Source: Candidatus Aminicenantota bacterium (GTDB lineage Bacteria > Acidobacteriota > Aminicenantia > Aminicenantales > Aminicenantaceae). From it: DNA of 6,488 nt. The position numbers and the translations under genes are program-made. Below are positions 5,136 to 6,488 of the stretch, piece by piece. Where the stretch lies: NCBI GenBank assembly GCA_030617525.1, contig JAUWVG010000139.1, positions 1 through 6,488 on the forward strand. The letters are read 5' to 3'. Numbering within the stretch: position 1 is the first letter of the stretch; the number at the start of each line of letters is the position of its first letter. The notes under the pieces are model-generated. The model did not search any database and was not told the origin of the DNA. It saw nothing but the letters and a program-made list of their open reading frames with translations.

Positions 5136-6488
5136 CTATTTAATATATCCTAAAGCCCTCAGCTGTTTTTTCAATTCTTCATCCAGAACAGCCTGCCCGG
5201 GTTTTTTGCGTTTGGCACTTCTGTAGATCTCCTCGATGCGGTTTATGATACGGTTAGCTGTTGAGGATTCCTTTTCAACAATATTGCTGAATTCTCCCGG
5301 ATCAACCAATAAATTGAAAAGTTCAACGGCTTTTGTGGAGGGGGGAGGATATGGGAAAAAACCCAAATATTCTCTGCGTATTGTTTTGTTCAGGATAAGT
5401 TTTCTCCTGCCTTCATTTGTGGCAATTTTCTGCGGCAAGTGCAAATTTAGAATATTTTCACCCACATCGGACAAAAATACTCTATCCTTTTTTTCCTTTC
5501 CTTCCAAAAGGGGAATCAAACTCAGTCCGTCAAACTCATACCGGGATGAATCGATGTCCAATTCATCTAGAATCGTTGGAACGATGTCAACAAGAGAGAC
5601 GATATGCTCCACTTTGGAACCCAAATATTTGGAATTCGGGAATTTGATCAGTAAAGGGACTTTCAACGATTCATCATAGAGGCTGTGCCCGTGGCCCCAA
5701 CCCCCATGATCGTAAAATTCCTCCCCATGATCACTCGTAAAAATGATCATAGCCTGGTCATAAAGAGCCATCTCTTTGAGCTTCTGAACGAGAGGCCCGA
5801 TAAGTTTTTCGTCTGTGTAGCGGATTTCAGCATCATACAGATCGATGATATTTTGTCGATCGTCCTCTGGCAGTTCTTTGAATATCGCGTTTTTCCCCCC
5901 CAGATAACCATTAAGATTGATATGGCTCCATTTTGATTTTTCAGAAAGGAACATGGTTTTATAGGGAGCGGGGCACGCGTATGGATCATGAGGTTGATAG
6001 GTATGAATAAATAGGAAAAAATCTTTGTTTTTGTTGCTGTCAATCCAGCGCGCTACATCACGAAAACTGAGTTCCGCCGCTTTATTCAGCAAAACTTCGT
6101 CAGTTCTCTCATAATAAGAATCGAAGCCGTCTGCAAAACCAAAAACCGAACTGACAAATCCTCCTCCGGTAAAGGCTGCGCAAAAATAATCATTCACACG
6201 TAACATTTCGGCCGCGGTGACAAGGTCCGGATCCATCTTTTCATTGTCTTGATAAACTTGGTGGTGGACAGTATTGAGGGCCGTTAGAAGTGAGACATGT
6301 GAAGAGAGCGTCCAGGGAGAGGATGCATAGACATTGACGAACATTGCGCTTTCTGACGCCAGAGAATCGATGTTTGGGCTTGTCTCTCTTTCATAACCAT
6401 AAATCCCAAGATGGTCTGCTCTCAGGGTATCGATGGAGATGAGGATAACCTGGCTGTGGCTTTTTTCTTTTGGATAAATCAGTGGATT
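5136..6488 (-). CDS. Sulfatase / alkaline-phosphatase-superfamily protein (5' end beyond window)
   Basis: The frame is open from the TAG at 5138-5136 to the right edge, giving 450 residues; the Met at 6344 is internal because the conserved N-terminal motif lies upstream of it. In fragment numbering, VILISIDTLRADHLG (14-28) holds the first metal-binding Asp. SSPWTLSSHVSLLTA (56-70) aligns with the sulfatase nucleophile box, and FIHTYQPHDPY (160-170) follows. SDHGEE with D253 and H254, and GHGHSLYDE with H266 and H268, complete the metal site. The C-terminus has the usual LFNLLVDPGEFSN and ends LRALGYIK. The nucleophile position is Thr60, not Cys or Ser in C/S-x-P-x-R, so formylglycine activation is unlikely. 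A phosphotransferase or phosphohydrolase role on a glycan is as likely as sulfate removal. At least 13 residues precede the core, so a signal or membrane anchor may lie outside the window. Confidence 0.93.
   Translation of the reverse strand, partial: NPLIYPKEKSHSQVILISIDTLRADHLGIYGYERETSPNIDSLASESAMFVNVYASSPWTLSSHVSLLTALNTVHHQVYQDNEKMDPDLVTAAEMLRVNDYFCAAFTGGGFVSSVFGFADGFDSYYERTDEVLLNKAAELSFRDVARWIDSNKNKDFFLFIHTYQPHDPYACPAPYKTMFLSEKSKWSHINLNGYLGGKNAIFKELPEDDRQNIIDLYDAEIRYTDEKLIGPLVQKLKEMALYDQAMIIFTSDHGEEFYDHGGWGHGHSLYDESLKVPLLIKFPNSKYLGSKVEHIVSLVDIVPTILDELDIDSSRYEFDGLSLIPLLEGKEKKDRVFLSDVGENILNLHLPQKIATNEGRRKLILNKTIRREYLGFFPYPPPSTKAVELFNLLVDPGEFSNIVEKESSTANRIINRIEEIYRSAKRKKPGQAVLDEELKKQLRALGYIK

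Noticed and set aside
5236..5679. Plus-strand ORF of 147 residues
   Set aside because: It is antisense to the sulfatase-like gene; composition is biased to S, F and R and it has no motif or ribosome site that I can support.
5891..5901. G7 followed by an A run in the sulfatase-like gene as a phase-variation or frameshift site
   Set aside because: The tract is short, the frame reads through it correctly (YLGGKN) and it does not form a canonical slippery heptamer in frame.
6342..6344. ATG as the true start of the sulfatase-like gene
   Set aside because: The frame continues upstream to the window edge and contains the essential SIDTLRADH metal-binding motif, so this Met is internal.

Overview
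The window is the inside of a surface-glycan (O-antigen, exopolysaccharide or glycoprotein-glycan type) biosynthesis operon. All seven genes lie on the minus strand, so transcription runs from position 6488 towards position 1. The base composition is moderate and leans to A+T. Most starts are ATG with purine-rich Shine-Dalgarno sequences, and the neighbouring protein families point to a bacterium, most likely a Gram-negative or an uncultivated lineage. I cannot name the taxon from sequence alone.

Layout in transcription order: (1) a sulfatase / alkaline-phosphatase-superfamily protein whose 5' end lies beyond the window (6488-5136). (2) A 70-residue charged protein of unknown function (5118-4906). 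(3) A 209-residue protein with an N-terminal short motif, a variable linker and a long predicted coiled coil (4883-4254). (4) GT4-like glycosyltransferase 'A' (4257-3079). (5) GT4-like glycosyltransferase 'B' (3082-2015). (6) A paralogue of B, here called B' (2018-951). (7) A paralogue of A, here called A' (954 to beyond position 1), which starts with TTG and is cut by the window edge. The genes are very tightly packed. The first three are separated by 17 and 22 bases, and the last five overlap successively by exactly 4 bases (ATGA, ATGA, ATGA, TTGA). No promoter, terminator, RNA gene, mobile element or repeat array is visible, and no gene-free stretch exceeds 22 bases.

Working model (inference): the four retaining-type GT-B enzymes add successive sugars to a glycan at the cytoplasmic face of the membrane. 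The coiled-coil protein may hold or measure the assembly. The sulfatase-like enzyme may hydrolyse or transfer a phosphate- or sulfate-linked substituent. The most notable points are the mirrored A-B-B'-A' order of two paralogous pairs, the coiled-coil protein that has no catalytic domain, the small orphan protein, and the threonine at the nucleophile position of the sulfatase-like protein. I found no evidence of a defence, mobile or regulatory RNA system.
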